64,000 bases of DNA from Heterostelium album PN500 (taxonomy: Eukaryota; Evosea; Eumycetozoa; Acytosteliales; Acytosteliaceae): positions 1,426,001-1,490,000 of the forward strand of contig NW_008805065.1 of assembly GCF_000004825.1 (NCBI RefSeq), in the 5' to 3' direction. The notes below the pieces were generated by a model. It did not search any database. It saw only the letters and a list, made by a program, of their open reading frames with translations, and had not been told where the DNA came from. A program made the translations under genes and the position numbers. This document shows positions 51,505 to 63,442 of the stretch, in pieces. Every line of letters starts with the position of its first letter. The first letter of the stretch is position 1.

Positions 51505-54137
51505 TTTTTTAATTTATGATTCCAACTATAATAATTATTTAGTTATGATTTGATTCTCTATTTTACAACAACTTTGAAACCAATACAAATAAATTGTGAA
51601 GATGTAAAAACAAAGTTGATTTACTCTAAAAAAACTACTACTGTTTATTTGTAAAAATAAATAAATTGTTAATATAAAAGTTTCCAATAATATGTTTAGT
51701 GAAGTTGCAAAAAGAATGAAGTTGCAATTAAAGTTTGATTTAGATAGAGAGTAGGAAGGTTTGTTGTTGATCAACAACAGAGCCACAAGATTGTTAACAG
51801 AAGGAGAAATTAATTAAAAATAAATTAAAAAACAACAAGAACAACAACAACAACAATTTATAAAATGGAGATAACTGATTTATCTAATTAGTTAATGATA
51901 TGCACTCACACTCTCTTGAAAATATATCATGTTAGCTGTGTGTAGTAATCTATATTGTTGGTGCAAAAAGGATGGGTTTTCAATTTATTACAAACAGATA
52001 ATAATTTGCAAGGATGTGATGTTATTGAAGTGGTCTTGTGATTGAGTTTATGACAAAATTCTATGCATAAGATTTGATTATATTAATTTGGATTGGGTGG
52101 AGAAGCCGAGACCGATAGTGGCAGTGGCAGATAGGTGACGGATCTAGATCACAGTAGGCTGGAGTTGTATGGTGAGTTTCCAAAGACAAATAGAGTGTGT
52201 GTGTGGTTAGTGTTTTTTTGTGTGAGTGCGATGGGTTGGGTTTTGGTAGTGTGTGTGTGTGTGGAGTGAAATAAAAAGACTTGGAGCTATAGATTATCTT
52301 TACCTCTGTTGGTTTTGAGATTTATAATTAAAAAAAAAAAAGAGAAGTAGAGAGATAAAAGTTTTTATTAATTGAAACCAAATCAAAAAAAATGGAGAAG
52401 AAAACAAAACAATCATAAGTAAGAACAATGTTTGCAGGTTTTTTAGTTTGCTCTTTTATTTTATTTTGGTAACATTTGTGTTAATAATCACAAAAACTAA
52501 TGTAGATTGTTTTTTTTTTTTCTTTGTTTTTTGTTAATTGAAAGAAAAAAAAAAAAAGAAAAGAAGGGTGTGTTGTGTGTGTTGAACAGGAGGCAACAAT
52601 TGATTGAATGACTTTTGAAGATAAAAAAAAAAAAGAGAAATTGGTTAGGGTATGGTTGGTAGCTGATGATCACTGATCAAATATGTTTTGGTCAACTGAT
52701 TGGTTCGTTTTAAATTATGTGGTTTTGATAGTTTTTGAAAAGAGGGGGAAGATTTTCTTAAGAGTTCAATCTGTGCTTATGACAACTGCAAAATTTTGGT
52801 AATTTTTTTTTGAAAATTGCTGTTTTTGTTCTATCTCAAGTAATCACCCTCATTTTGATCAAAAGAGTGGTTTGGGGTGGGTTGTTTTCATTTTTTTTGG
52901 TCTCATCACTCCATGAACCTTAATTGTGGGGTATTTTTGTTTCGATACAAAAGGAATCAACCTCTCGATGCACACTTTTCATACTTGGTAGTGAGATCTC
53001 ATGCGAGATTTAATTTGGTTTAAAAAACCTTTAGTATGGTATGTGGATGATCTAAAAGGTCCGATCAACCAAGGATTGACATCAGAGATCTAATAGAAAT
53101 TTATAAACATGCATCCCTTGAATTTCAGTGAATCTCTTACCTCTGTGATAGAATGTGTATCTTTTTCAATCATTTTTATTTCATTTTTTTTTTTGATTTT
53201 CTAATATATCTATTTTTTGGTCTCAATTGATTAGGCAAAATAAAACAAACATTACACGATTTCTAACAAAATCAAACTTTTTTTTTTTTTTTTGATAATC
53301 TATTCGATTTTTGAAAATAAATTAAAATAAAAGAATCGAGTCCATTCAACGAAGGGTACTACTATTTTAATAATATCTTTTGTTTGAAAGCATAAATTGA
53401 CTTTATCCAAATCAAAGAAAGATATTTATTAATATTGCTTATTGATTAATAAAGTATTGGAATAAGTTGCTATACTAAAATTATTAGGTGAATGAATGAC
53501 CAAAAAAGGTTGATGGATTTTAAAGTATCTGTGTAATGTCTTTATTGACCTGAAAGGTTTATAATTCTCAATACCTTTCTCCTCTATTTTTTTGAAGGTG
53601 CTTGAATTAGGATGTTTGGATTAATCTAATTCAGGGTTTCTAAAAGCAAAGTTATAAAAAAACTTCAAATGAATTAAAATAACGACTCTCTAAAAAAAGA
53701 AGGAACAAGACTTTAAGGATAATAAAATAATGGTAAAAGAATAAGTTTACAATTAATTATAAACGTTGCTGATTGGTAATCAATATTATCTGTTTTTGAT
53801 TAGTATTTTAATAGATAAATTTTAAAATGGATCAAACCAGATAGAGAATCTCGTTTTATTGTGAATTTTTTTGATTTTTTTATTTCAAAGATTTGGTATG
53901 AGATTGGTGGTTTTCACAAATGACCTGAATAATTTTAATTCAATCAGCAAACAATCTGAATTGGACCTAAACAAGTGGTGGTGAAAAAAAAATTGAATAA
54001 ATGAAAATTAAAAAAAAAAAAAAACAAAAAAAAACATCTGTTTTTGTTTGTGAAAATCTGATGGTCTGTGAACGTGTGATAGGATAGTGAATACAAACAA
54101 AATTCAATCAATAAGATTTACAATTATAGATAAAGTG
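51505..54137. other. Long divergent intergenic region
   Basis: About 2.6 kb between the minus-strand polyGln gene and plus-strand PSMD9. It is AT-rich with G/T-rich plus-strand segments at 52090-52270 (GTGTGTGTG tracts) that mirror the C/A-rich leaders seen elsewhere, suggesting a long leader for the minus-strand gene. No supported open frame or RNA gene is seen. Confidence 0.5.
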
Positions 54138-55197
54138 ATGGACAAACAAAGCAGTGAGAGTAGTGGAGATACCACTACCAACAACAACAACAACAACGTT
54201 GTTACATTGGAATCATTGCAAGCTCTTATGCGAGAGAGAACTGCATTGGAAGAAGAGCTTCAAGTCCACATGGACTATCTTACAAAGGGTGGTGGTAGTT
54301 TATTTGGTCTGCATGGAAGTTATCTGGATTCTGAAGGTTATCCTGTAGGTATTTTTATGATCATTCATTTAATTTCATATCAATCAACCAATCAACAGAC
54401 CCAATCAAACCAATCAAAAGAACTCGAGATTGTTTATAAACCTACCTAACTCTTTATCAATTATGATTCATCATTATTGCTATTTACATTTTTTTTTTTT
54501 CTAATCAAATAGTCGCCACATTTAGACATTATCATTGAGGTAAAGAAAGCAAGAAGTAGAATAGCATGCATACAAAATGATTATAAATCACTGATGAAGA
54601 AGATTGAAAATGATATGGCATCATTTCATTCTTCAAATAAAAATAATAAATCAACAACAACAACAAGTACAACTTCGTCATCAACTTCAAATTCATCGTC
54701 AACTTCAAAACCAACAACACCGACACCGACTACAAATATAGCTTCTACAACAACTTTGCCATCATCCGATGCTAGTAATAGCACTGACAATGTGAATAGT
54801 GCATCGAATGTTGTAGATAATAGAGTAGTTGCACCATTTGTATATATTGACTTGGTATCACCAGGTTCACCGGCAGAGAGAAGTGGATTGCTCAAGAATG
54901 ATCAGATCTATCAGTTTGGTTCAATCGGACCTTTCTTGATTGAGTTGCCTTCAGCTTCGACACAGTATCTTCAATCTATGGCAACCATAGTAAGAAGCAG
55001 TGAGAATACTGCAATTCCACTTTCCTACATCAGAGACGGCAAGAAGTTTACGACAACTCTTACACCAAGAAAATGGACTGGTCAAGGTTTAATTGGGTAT
55101 GAATATAAACATAATCAAAAAAAAAAAAAAAAAAAAAAGAAAATCAAATACTTTTATTAACAAAATTTTTCATAGTTGTTTAATGAAACCAATTTAA
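54138..55197 (+). CDS. psmD9: 26S proteasome assembly chaperone PSMD9 (p27/Nas2)
   Basis: Three exons join in frame: 54138-54344, 54513-55096 and 55176-55197, 270 residues. The last exon supplies only LMKPI and part of a Gly-Cys pair. The N-terminal helical part has ESLQALMRERTALEEELQVH and IIEVKKARSRIACIQNDYKS. A Ser/Thr/Asn linker of about 60 residues follows, then a PDZ-like domain: PFVYIDLVSPGSPAERSGL, FGSIG and TLTPRKWTGQGLIGCLMKPI. PSMD9 escorts the RPT4/RPT5 ATPases during base assembly. The ATG at 54138 is preferred over an upstream in-frame GTG. Confidence 0.94.
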
Positions 55198-55432
55198 ACG
55201 TCTGACGTTATAACATTGGTGAAATAGATATTATAGAAATAGATTACTTCTCTCACTTGTGAATCTAACAAGAAAGAATGTTAGATAATAATAATAAATC
55301 TGTATAAATCTGTATAAAGATATTGTAATTATCAAAAAAAAACAAAAATAATTTTTTAAAAAAAAAAGTAAACAAATCTTTATTTATGATTTGATTTCTC
55401 ATTGATAATATCTAGAATACAATAACAATAAC

Positions 55433-55940
55433 AGAGCTGATAGGTGTTTCTAATGTAAACATAAAGGTAGACGCTTTTCGACCTTGGGGTCGTTATTCTA
55501 CAAGTATTTATGTTGGAATTCAAGCTGTCATCATCATGTTTGATTTGTGCAATGAGACTTCATTTAATAATGTAAAGAGATGGTCTAAAGAGGTTGAGGT
55601 TTTTTTGTGGTAAAGTATCAAGGCGGTTCTGATCGTAAATAAACTAGATATTGCACAGTGGTCGTATAGCCGAGAAGCAAATCAATGAACTCATGTATAA
55701 ATTTCCATTTATGTACTCTATGAAACTCACAAGTCGAGTCCAGAGCAGCGTGTGCTCTTTGATATGCTGGTCACAGAGATCATTTGCAGTATATCTGACG
55801 AAACTATGGAAACACAAATTGAATGGATTGAAACGTCATTAAAGAGAAAACAAAGAGTACTATCATTTATCAATACGAAAATGGATACAAATCAGATGTG
55901 CAAGTTATTTTAATGTTGGATTCATATGTTTGTTTGGAGT
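55433..55940 (+). pseudogene. Decayed tandem copy of the downstream GTPase-like gene
   Basis: This segment aligns by eye with the second exon of the gene at 56088-57692. Shared blocks include the start GAGCT...GGTGT, AACATAAAGGTAGA, TTTGATTTGTGC, AATGTAAAGAGATGG, CAAATCAATGAACTCATGTA and GCAAGTTATTTTAATGTTGG. Reading frames shift several times, and about 85 bp corresponding to the region around 56886-56967 is missing. The first exon (P-loop part) is absent. It is a partial, broken duplicate, older than a simple recent tandem copy. Confidence 0.8.
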
Positions 55941-56087
55941 CAAATAAAATTAGTTGGGGGAAAGAATTTTTTGATTTTACAACAATTCAGACCTTTAAAT
56001 TTTATTTTTTTTGTCAAATGTCTAAAAATTAATGTCACAAAAAGGGTCTTTTCTTCTTTATGGATTAAATATAAAATAAATTCTATT

Positions 56088-57692
56088 ATGTCTAGGGTTA
56101 CAAAAAGTCAATACATTCATTTAAATATAAAAATCATTGGTGATAGAGGTGTTGGTAAATTGAATTACCTTCAAACATGTTTGGGTTGTCCTGATTTCAA
56201 ACCGTCGAGCAGTGATCGTGTATATCAAACTGATCTACCACATATTGCAGGTATGTGGTACAATACAATAATAATAATAATAATAGACAGATGATTTATG
56301 TTGTCTTGAAATCTTACTTTGATTATTTCTTGATAATATATAGAACTTGTGGGTGTATCCAATCTCAACATAAAGGTAGATGTTTATCAACCCGGTCGTT
56401 ACTCAAGACAGAGCTACAGAGGATTCCACGCTATCGTTATCATTTTCGATTTGTGCGATAGAATTTCATTTGATAATGTAAAGAGATGGTATAATGAAGT
56501 GGAGCGCTATTGTGCGGAAGATATCAAGGTGATTCTGGTAGGAAACAAACTCGATTTGGCAGCAGAACATGTTGCTCGAAGTGTGACGGAGCAGGAAATC
56601 AATGAACTCATGTATTTGGTACCATTTATGTATTATTATGAAACCCATCGATCGAATCCAGAGCAACGTGAACTCTTTGACATGCTGGCCACAGAGATCA
56701 TGTATCATCGAATTCAAGAGAGTATTGAAACACAATCAGAGTGGATTGAAACACTATTAAATAGAAAGCAAAGAGCATTATCAAAATATGAAGCTATTCA
56801 ACGAAAATCAAATAATCAAACTGAAATATCAACAAACAATACAACAACGAATACATCTGTCAATACAAATATGGATACAAATCTATTTAGAATGGTTTTC
56901 AGAGCTCAGTTGTTAAGGAAACAAATTTGGAATGATGTTAGATCTATTCATCGATATCTTGGTCTGAGATGTGCAAGTTATTTTAATGTTGGATTCATGT
57001 GTTTGTTTGGATATTTCAATGTATTGAGTGATCGATATCATACACTTGGTGGTGATGGAATGTCAATGGCAATGAAACTTCCAGGTTTTGTGAATCTCAT
57101 TCGATTCTGTCCATATGAAGATGTCATTAAACACTTCATATCGAGTATACCACAATCAAAAATGGCAAGAGAGACAATGACATTGATAGCAGATCAGTGC
57201 TACATCAATGGCAATATCAATGTAATCAAATGGTTATTGAAGAATTACAATGCTTTTTGTTCAACTTTTGGAATGACTGTTGCAATCATTACAGGAAACC
57301 TTCAACTTTTATCTTTCATTCTTGAACATACAGTGAGAACAACTAAACAATGTAAGAAAAAGAATAAAGAAAACGAAAAGAAAATGGAAAAGAACAAGAA
57401 AAAGAACAAGATCGATGACAATAATAATAATAAGACTGACTGTAATGGGAGCAGTAGCAATAGTAATAATAATAATCAATCTACAGGATCAGATAGTGTA
57501 ATTGAAAATATATATTCTATATATTTGGAATGTGAACCTTCAGATAGCAAACCAATCATGATAATAACAGAATTCTATCGACACCATCTGTTGTCAATGG
57601 CAAAACAATATGGACAATTGGAAATAAGAGAATACCTAAAATCTAATTTTTATCCCAAGAAATCTTTTTTTAAAAGTTTGTTTAATAAATAG
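56088..57692 (+). CDS. Ras/Rab-like degenerate GTPase fused to C-terminal repeat-like region
   Basis: Two exons, 56088-56250 and 56344-57692, join in frame for 503 residues. Residues about 8-190 have a small-GTPase layout: a P-loop-like GDRGVGKLN (Leu where Ser/Thr is expected), an atypical G3 region VDVYQPGRYS instead of WDTAGQE, IIFDLCDRISFDNVKRWYNE as in Rabs, and a good G4 motif VGNKLDL. The SAK motif is not clear. GTP hydrolysis is therefore doubtful. After a Thr/Asn linker, residues 265-420 (IWNDVRSIHRYLGLR, GNINVIKWLLKNY, GNLQLLSFILEH) resemble ankyrin-like repeats of dictyostelid multigene families. A Lys/Glu run and Asn run follow. Function unknown. Confidence 0.8.
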
Positions 57693-57848
57693 ATAAGATA
57701 CCGATTAATATGAAATAGTTGTAATATAATTTAATAAAATTGTCAAAAAGTCATTTTCCCCTCCAATTTCTTTGTTTGAATAGAACAGAACTATTACTTA
57801 TATATATCATCTTAAAAAAAACATTTATTATTATATTTACAAATCCAT

Positions 57849-59090
57849 TCACTTTTCCCTCTTTAATCCTAAAATGAAATTGTACCATTTTCGATTTGTA
57901 AATGATTGATTGGTGGATGTTATTTCATATCTATCAAAACCTACACTGAAAACAATCATTGTATTTTCATCTATGATTTTAAATATAATTATTAATACAA
58001 GTTTGAATTGAAATAAAACTAGACAATAATAATTAATTAGTTAATTAGTAACTTACTAGTGTCATAGAGATGACTGTCATTTGGATCGATTATTAGATCT
58101 CTTAAATAGATTACACTCTTTAGCGTTGCACGATAGTTGTCATGGCCATTGTTTGCATGATGCTCCTCCACTCTCATTATTAGATCTCTTAATAGAATAT
58201 GAGTGATCAGCGATTGACTTGTTAGGTTCTGCTGCTCTGTGATAATCGTTTCATTGAATGAACATTGTGCAACAAATTGTCTGTCCGGTCTAAACAGTAG
58301 ACTCTCTTTCGATAAACCAGCGGTAGTGGTTTCCAAAGTTTTCGGAATAGTGAGATTAGATACAAACGATTTGTATTGCAACTGGTCATTGATTTTCCTT
58401 ATTGTCGTATTCATATCATCGATACAAAGCACAAGGAGTGGATGATCACGATGTTTGGCATCAGTATACTTTAGCAATTCGCCTAGAATCAATATGTATC
58501 TCGGTAGTCGGCTGACAGGCAAAACCAAGTAGCTCTCAAATACCATTCCAGCAGCAAGACTCTTGCCATTTTCTATCAAACTATTGATTGTAGATTTAAA
58601 AGTATTCTTTTTCGTTAAATACAATCTTGATAATATATATAAATTCTCAGTTAGATTTATTAAAAAAAAAAAAAAGAGTAACAATTTTCAATTTCCATCA
58701 GTATACTTACGATTGTATCTTGGCAGTTGATACTGTATAGTTGGAACAATAAGTAGTGTAACATTTAAAAAAGTCTTTGAAGAGATAGAATATGTCGGCT
58801 ACATATAGCTGGTCTTGATCGATTTGGTCGATGCTATTGATGTCATTGTTTACACGTCGGTGTAGATGTGAAAGGAAATGGTTGTTGAGGTTGTAAATCA
58901 CTTTGTAGTCAGTGAATATCGTTTTGAAATCGTTCACGTCAATAAAATTCTGTTTCGGTGTTGTCGGCGATAACACCATCTTCTCAAGTGGAGTGTAGAT
59001 ATTGTCTACCAACCATTTCATGTACTCTACATATCGCTCCTCTGTACTTATTAATTCTTTGATGATTGCACATCTTTTACTATCCGTCAT
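57849..59090 (-). CDS. Small RhoGEF (DH-PH) protein
   Basis: Three exons join in frame: 58711-59090, 58057-58625 and 57849-57970, 356 residues. The DH domain fills residues about 5-215: KRCAIIKELISTEERYVEYM (conserved region 1), FFKCYTTYCSNY, and LVLPVSRLPRYILILGELLKYT with the conserved RxPRY. The rest, ending KWYNFILGLKREK, fits a short PH domain with its terminal Trp helix. Such proteins activate Rho/Rac GTPases and hence actin dynamics. The exon 2 acceptor at 58626-58627 is chosen because the nearer AG gives a stop. No targeting domain is attached, so the protein is unusually compact. Confidence 0.9.
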
Positions 59091-59397
59091 TTTGTTGAAG
59101 ATCGAAGAATTAAGAATTATATATATATAATCTTTAAAATATTATTTTAATATTATTCTTCTTTTGTAATAAATTATAATTAAACATCATTCTTTTTCCA
59201 AAACAAAGCTTTGCAATTAAATGATTCATTTGATTAGATTTCCAAAAAAATACCATTTTATCATTGAATTGATTGTGTGAATCAAACAAAAACTAAAAAA
59301 AAAATTCAAACAGATCTAACTAGTTGGATTGAAGTTGGAAAAAATTTTTTTTTCAATTATTATTCATTATTTTTTGAATCATCATATTTATATAAGT
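59091..59397. other. Divergent intergenic gap
   Basis: A 307-bp A/T-rich stretch between divergent RhoGEF and CCCH genes. An in-frame TTG extends the downstream frame to 59329, but the first ATG is at 59398. No further feature is seen. Confidence 0.5.
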
Positions 59398-60312
59398 ATG
59401 TCAGAACAATTATTGTTAGAGAAGATAAAATCACTATCTTCAATAATAAATAATCATAAACAGCAACAGCAACAGCAACAACAGAGACAACCACAACAAA
59501 ATAAACAACCTCTTCAATCTATATACAAACAACAACCTTCACAGCAGCAGCAACAACAGAGACAACCACAAAACAACTTTCAAAAGATTCAACCTATTGT
59601 AAATAAACCGAATGTAAATAAACCATCGCCACTACCATCACCACCTTATAAAGGTGTCAAGTCTACTTCAGCAACCCAGAAGCAACCTATTGTAAATAAA
59701 CCTATTAAACAGCAACAACAAACAACAATACCAAAAAAGTTTAGTAACTCTTCATATGTTCGACCATCAGCTAATGTTAGCGGTGACTCTACATCTCAAG
59801 CACCTTTGGTTTTACAACAACCAACACCTTCAATAACAACTACAACAACTTCAAATAAAACCTCATCACCTATCATTGCAAATAAACAACAACAACAACT
59901 ATTGTTAAGACAAAAGAAGATGATGCTCTATAAACAACAGAAACAACAAATGATGCTACACTATAGGAAATCTCTGATGTACGGTTTTGCTAGACCACCA
60001 TACTACTCTTATTCAAGTCCTTATTCATATTCATTCGGTAGAGGCACTGCTACTTCATCACCACCACCGTGGTTATCGAGGCAACCGACTATCACACCTA
60101 AATACCAGTATCCAGTATCATCAATAACAGCAATCAAAACAACAATGCAACCAGCAGCCAAGACACTACAACTCAAGAAAGCAACACAACTCTTAAAGAA
60201 AAAGAATGGTTCTGTCATCGATGCAATCTATATCAAGCAAGGCAATACACTCATAAGAAAGAAATTAGACAGTACATATATAACTGTAAATAATAAACTA
60301 ATAAGACAAACC

Positions 60313-60344
<32 letters not shown>

Positions 60345-61102
60345 ACCAACAACTTCAACTACAACTACAACAACTTCTACAACTACAACAATTAAAAAGA
60401 AACCACTGCCTTTAGCTTCAAAGAAGATATTTAAAGCTCCTACAAAGCCAATTGGGTATGTACATATAATTAAACTATAAATATACCAAAAAGATAACTA
60501 ACTATTATATAATCAGTGATAGAATGAAAGCAGCACTTAAAAAGATGGAGAAAAAGACTCAATATTGTTTATTTTTTAATAGATTTGGTGAGAATAATTT
60601 AGAATTTCTATTTCTATACTCTTCTACTCTAGAATATCTATTAGTTGAATGTATGAAAGATATTAGATACTAACCAATACCATTATTATTATTATTATTA
60701 TTTATTTTTGTTATATATACTTAACATTTTTAAAAAAAAACAAATAACAAAAACAAACAAAAATTAGGTAAATGTAATAATAATGATAGTTGTAAATATA
60801 TTCATGATAAAGACAGGGTTAGAGTATGTCCAAAGTATCTGTCTGGTAAGTGTGAAGACGAGAATTGCACTCTGCAACACAAAACAGTGGATATCGATCA
60901 GATGCCAGTGTGTTATCAGTTCCTCAGGGGTATGTGTACTCACGAGAACTGTCCATACCTACATGTCTACGTCTCGAGAGATGCCGAAGTGTGTCCAGAT
61001 TTCCTAAAGGGATATTGTCCAAACGGTTCAGAATGTCTACTTCGCCACACCTACAGTTACAAAAAGAAATCAAAAGACGACAATCAACATAATAAACAAT
61101 AA
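59398..61102 (+). CDS. CCCH zinc-finger protein, ZC3H3-like
   Basis: Three exons join in frame: 59398-60455, 60517-60587 and 60768-61102, 487 residues. The first 350 residues are Gln/Pro/Thr/Asn-rich. At least four CCCH fingers fill the end: YCLFFNRFGKCNNNDSCKYI-H, VCPKYLSGKCEDENCTLQH, VCYQFLRGMCTHENCPYLH and VCPDFLKGYCPNGSECLLRH. The series and the block YVSRDAEVCPDFLKGYCP are close to animal ZC3H3 (VYVSRKAEVCSDFLKGYCP), which acts in nuclear mRNA polyadenylation and export. The frame stops right after the last finger. An open acidic stretch in another frame follows (see findings), so the true C-terminus may differ. Confidence 0.88.
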
Positions 61103-61190
61103 TCAATAAATAAATAATAGCAATCAAGATAAAGACGAAGAAGACGAGGATGATGATGGAGATGATTTTGATTTTGAATATCATATATAA

Positions 61191-61753
61191 CATTAAAAAA
61201 AAAAAGGTAAGGTAATGTGAAATATATATATACAAAAAAAAAAAAAAAAGAATAAAAAAAAATAAAAAATAAATAATATAAACTGAAACACTCAGATTAT
61301 GAAATGATTTAAAAAAAATTTGATTGTAATTTATCTTTAGTTTGATTATCATGTCCCCGAAGAGATATCTCTTCTTCACCAAAGATGATTAAATAGTATG
61401 TGTATGAATTTATAAAATCAAATGGAAATTTAGAATTACTTTATTTTAAATTGCTCAACTGTTAAAAATCAACAACTGAGATTATATTTTGGAAAGTTCG
61501 CATTGATTTAATTTATTTGGACACTGATTAAATCAACAATATTTTCATGACAAAAAAGCACAAAAAAAAAAACAGATTCGAACCCACAATCACCTTTAAA
61601 AGATGAACTCACCAAATTTGATGAATTTAATTTTTTTTTAATTTTTTGTGTAATTTTTTTTTAATTTTTTTTTTTTTCATTGTCCAATATTGCAGTGGCA
61701 CCTGACAACATTGCTTATTATCTTATCCAAACAAATAATTTAATTAACAAACA
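61191..61753. other. Intergenic, AT-rich
   Basis: About 560 bp between two plus-strand genes. It holds A runs at 61196-61270 and T runs at 61630-61680. A tRNA-like box near 61577 was examined and rejected. No gene is supported. Confidence 0.5.
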
Positions 61754-63442
61754 ATGTCTATTGATATTAAGAAACTACAAGAGTTCTCAAATAATGCTTG
61801 GGACAAAGATATCCTCCCAACCTTGGAGAAATACATTGAAATCCCAAATCAATCACCATTATACGATAGGTATGAATATCATTGAAATTACAACCACAAT
61901 CAATCTAAAGTTATAATCAGTGTTGGTGCTGGGAGTTGGAAGATTTGCTTTGTGTTGTTTAGGAAGGAAATTGCTGAGGTTGGAAGAGTTGTTAGAAAAA
62001 TAATTATTTATTATTAACTCATAAAATTAAATTCATATTAATAATATTAAATATAGTGAATGGGCAACCAATGGATACACTGAGCAGGCAATTGTTTTGT
62101 TGAATGATTGGGTAAAGGCACAAAACGTTCCAGGTTTGACCACTGAAATCAAGAGAATCGAAGGTCTCACACCAATCATCTTGATCATTGTTGAAGCCAC
62201 CAAGACAAACCCAAAGAATGTTTTGTTGTATGGTCACATGGACAAGCAACCACCCTTAACCGAACAATGGGAGGAGGGTCTCCACCCATACAAGGCTGTC
62301 ACTAGAAACAAGCGTCTCTACGGTCGTGGTGGTGCCGACGATGGTTACTCAACCTTTGGTTCAGTCATGGCTGTCAAGGCTCTCAAGGAGCAAAACATCC
62401 CACACGATCGTTACGTTATCATCATCGAGGGTTCCGAGGAGAGTGGTTCCATTCACTTGCCACAATACATTGACAAGTTCGAGTCTGTCATCCAAGCACC
62501 ATCTTTGGTTGTCTGTCTCGACTCTGGTTGCGGAAACTACGAGCAACTCTGGATGACTTCATCGTTGCGTGGTGTCCTCACCGGTGACTTGACCGTCAAG
62601 GTTCTCGAGCAAGCCAGTCACTCTGGTTCCGCCTCTGGTATCGTACCATCGTCATTCCGTATCGTCCGTCAAATCCTCAACCGTATCGAAAACGAGCAAA
62701 CCGGTGAGATGTTGAAGGAACTCCAAGTGCCAATTCCAGCATACCGTATCGAAGAGACCAAGCTCTGTGCCCAAATCCTCGGTGACACCGTTCACACCGA
62801 GTTCTTCTGGGATGGAAAGACTCAACCGGTCACCAGCGATCCAACTGAGCTGTTGATCAACAAGACCTGGAAGCCAACTCTCTGTGTCACCGGTGCCGAT
62901 AACTTGCCACCAATTAGCAACGCCGGAAACGTCATGAGAACCAAGACCACCTTGAAGTTGTCCGTTCGTTTGCCACCAAGCATGAAGGGTCCAGTCGCCG
63001 CCAAGGTCCTCAAGGAAGCCCTCGAGAAGGATGCTCCATACAACGCCACCGTCTCCTTCAAGGTCGACAAGTGTGCTGAGGGTTGGGATTCACCAGCCAT
63101 CAACCCATGGCTCCAAACTGCTTTGGGTGAAGCTTCCGAAAAGATCTTTGGAAAGCCACACGTTTTCTTTGGTGAAGGTGGAACGTAAGTAAATCAATCA
63201 ATCAATCAATCTATCATCATACAGATTTAATCTAATCATAATCATTATCATTCTAAAATATTAGTATCCCATTCATGGGTATGTTGGGTGCCAAATTCCC
63301 ACAAGCTCAATTCATTATCACCGGTCTTCTTGGTCCACAATCAAATGCTCACGGACCAAACGAATTCCTTGACATTGAATACGGTAAGAAGTTGTTGAGT
63401 TGTGTAGTCTATCTCCTCGATGCCCATGCCAAGCACGCCTAA
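61754..63442 (+). CDS. Cytosolic non-specific dipeptidase (CNDP2-like, M20 family)
   Basis: Three exons join in frame: 61754-61869, 62057-63184 and 63265-63442, 473 residues, the size of animal CNDP2. Metal ligands are in place: YGHMDKQP (His), GRGGADDGYS (bridging Asp), IEGSEESGS (Glu pair), CLDSGCGNY (Asp) and NAHGPNEFL (final His). The lid domain begins around SSLRGVLTGDLTVKVLEQAS, with HSGSASGIVPSSFRI. It hydrolyses dipeptides such as Cys-Gly in the cytosol. Codons are highly C-ending, implying strong expression. Intron 1 (187 bp) is longer than average for the window. Confidence 0.95.

Noticed and set aside
61570-61640. tRNA-like box (GGGTTCGAATC on the minus strand) followed by a T run
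   Set aside because: The T-arm does not pair beyond two bases and no matching acceptor or anticodon stem could be drawn.
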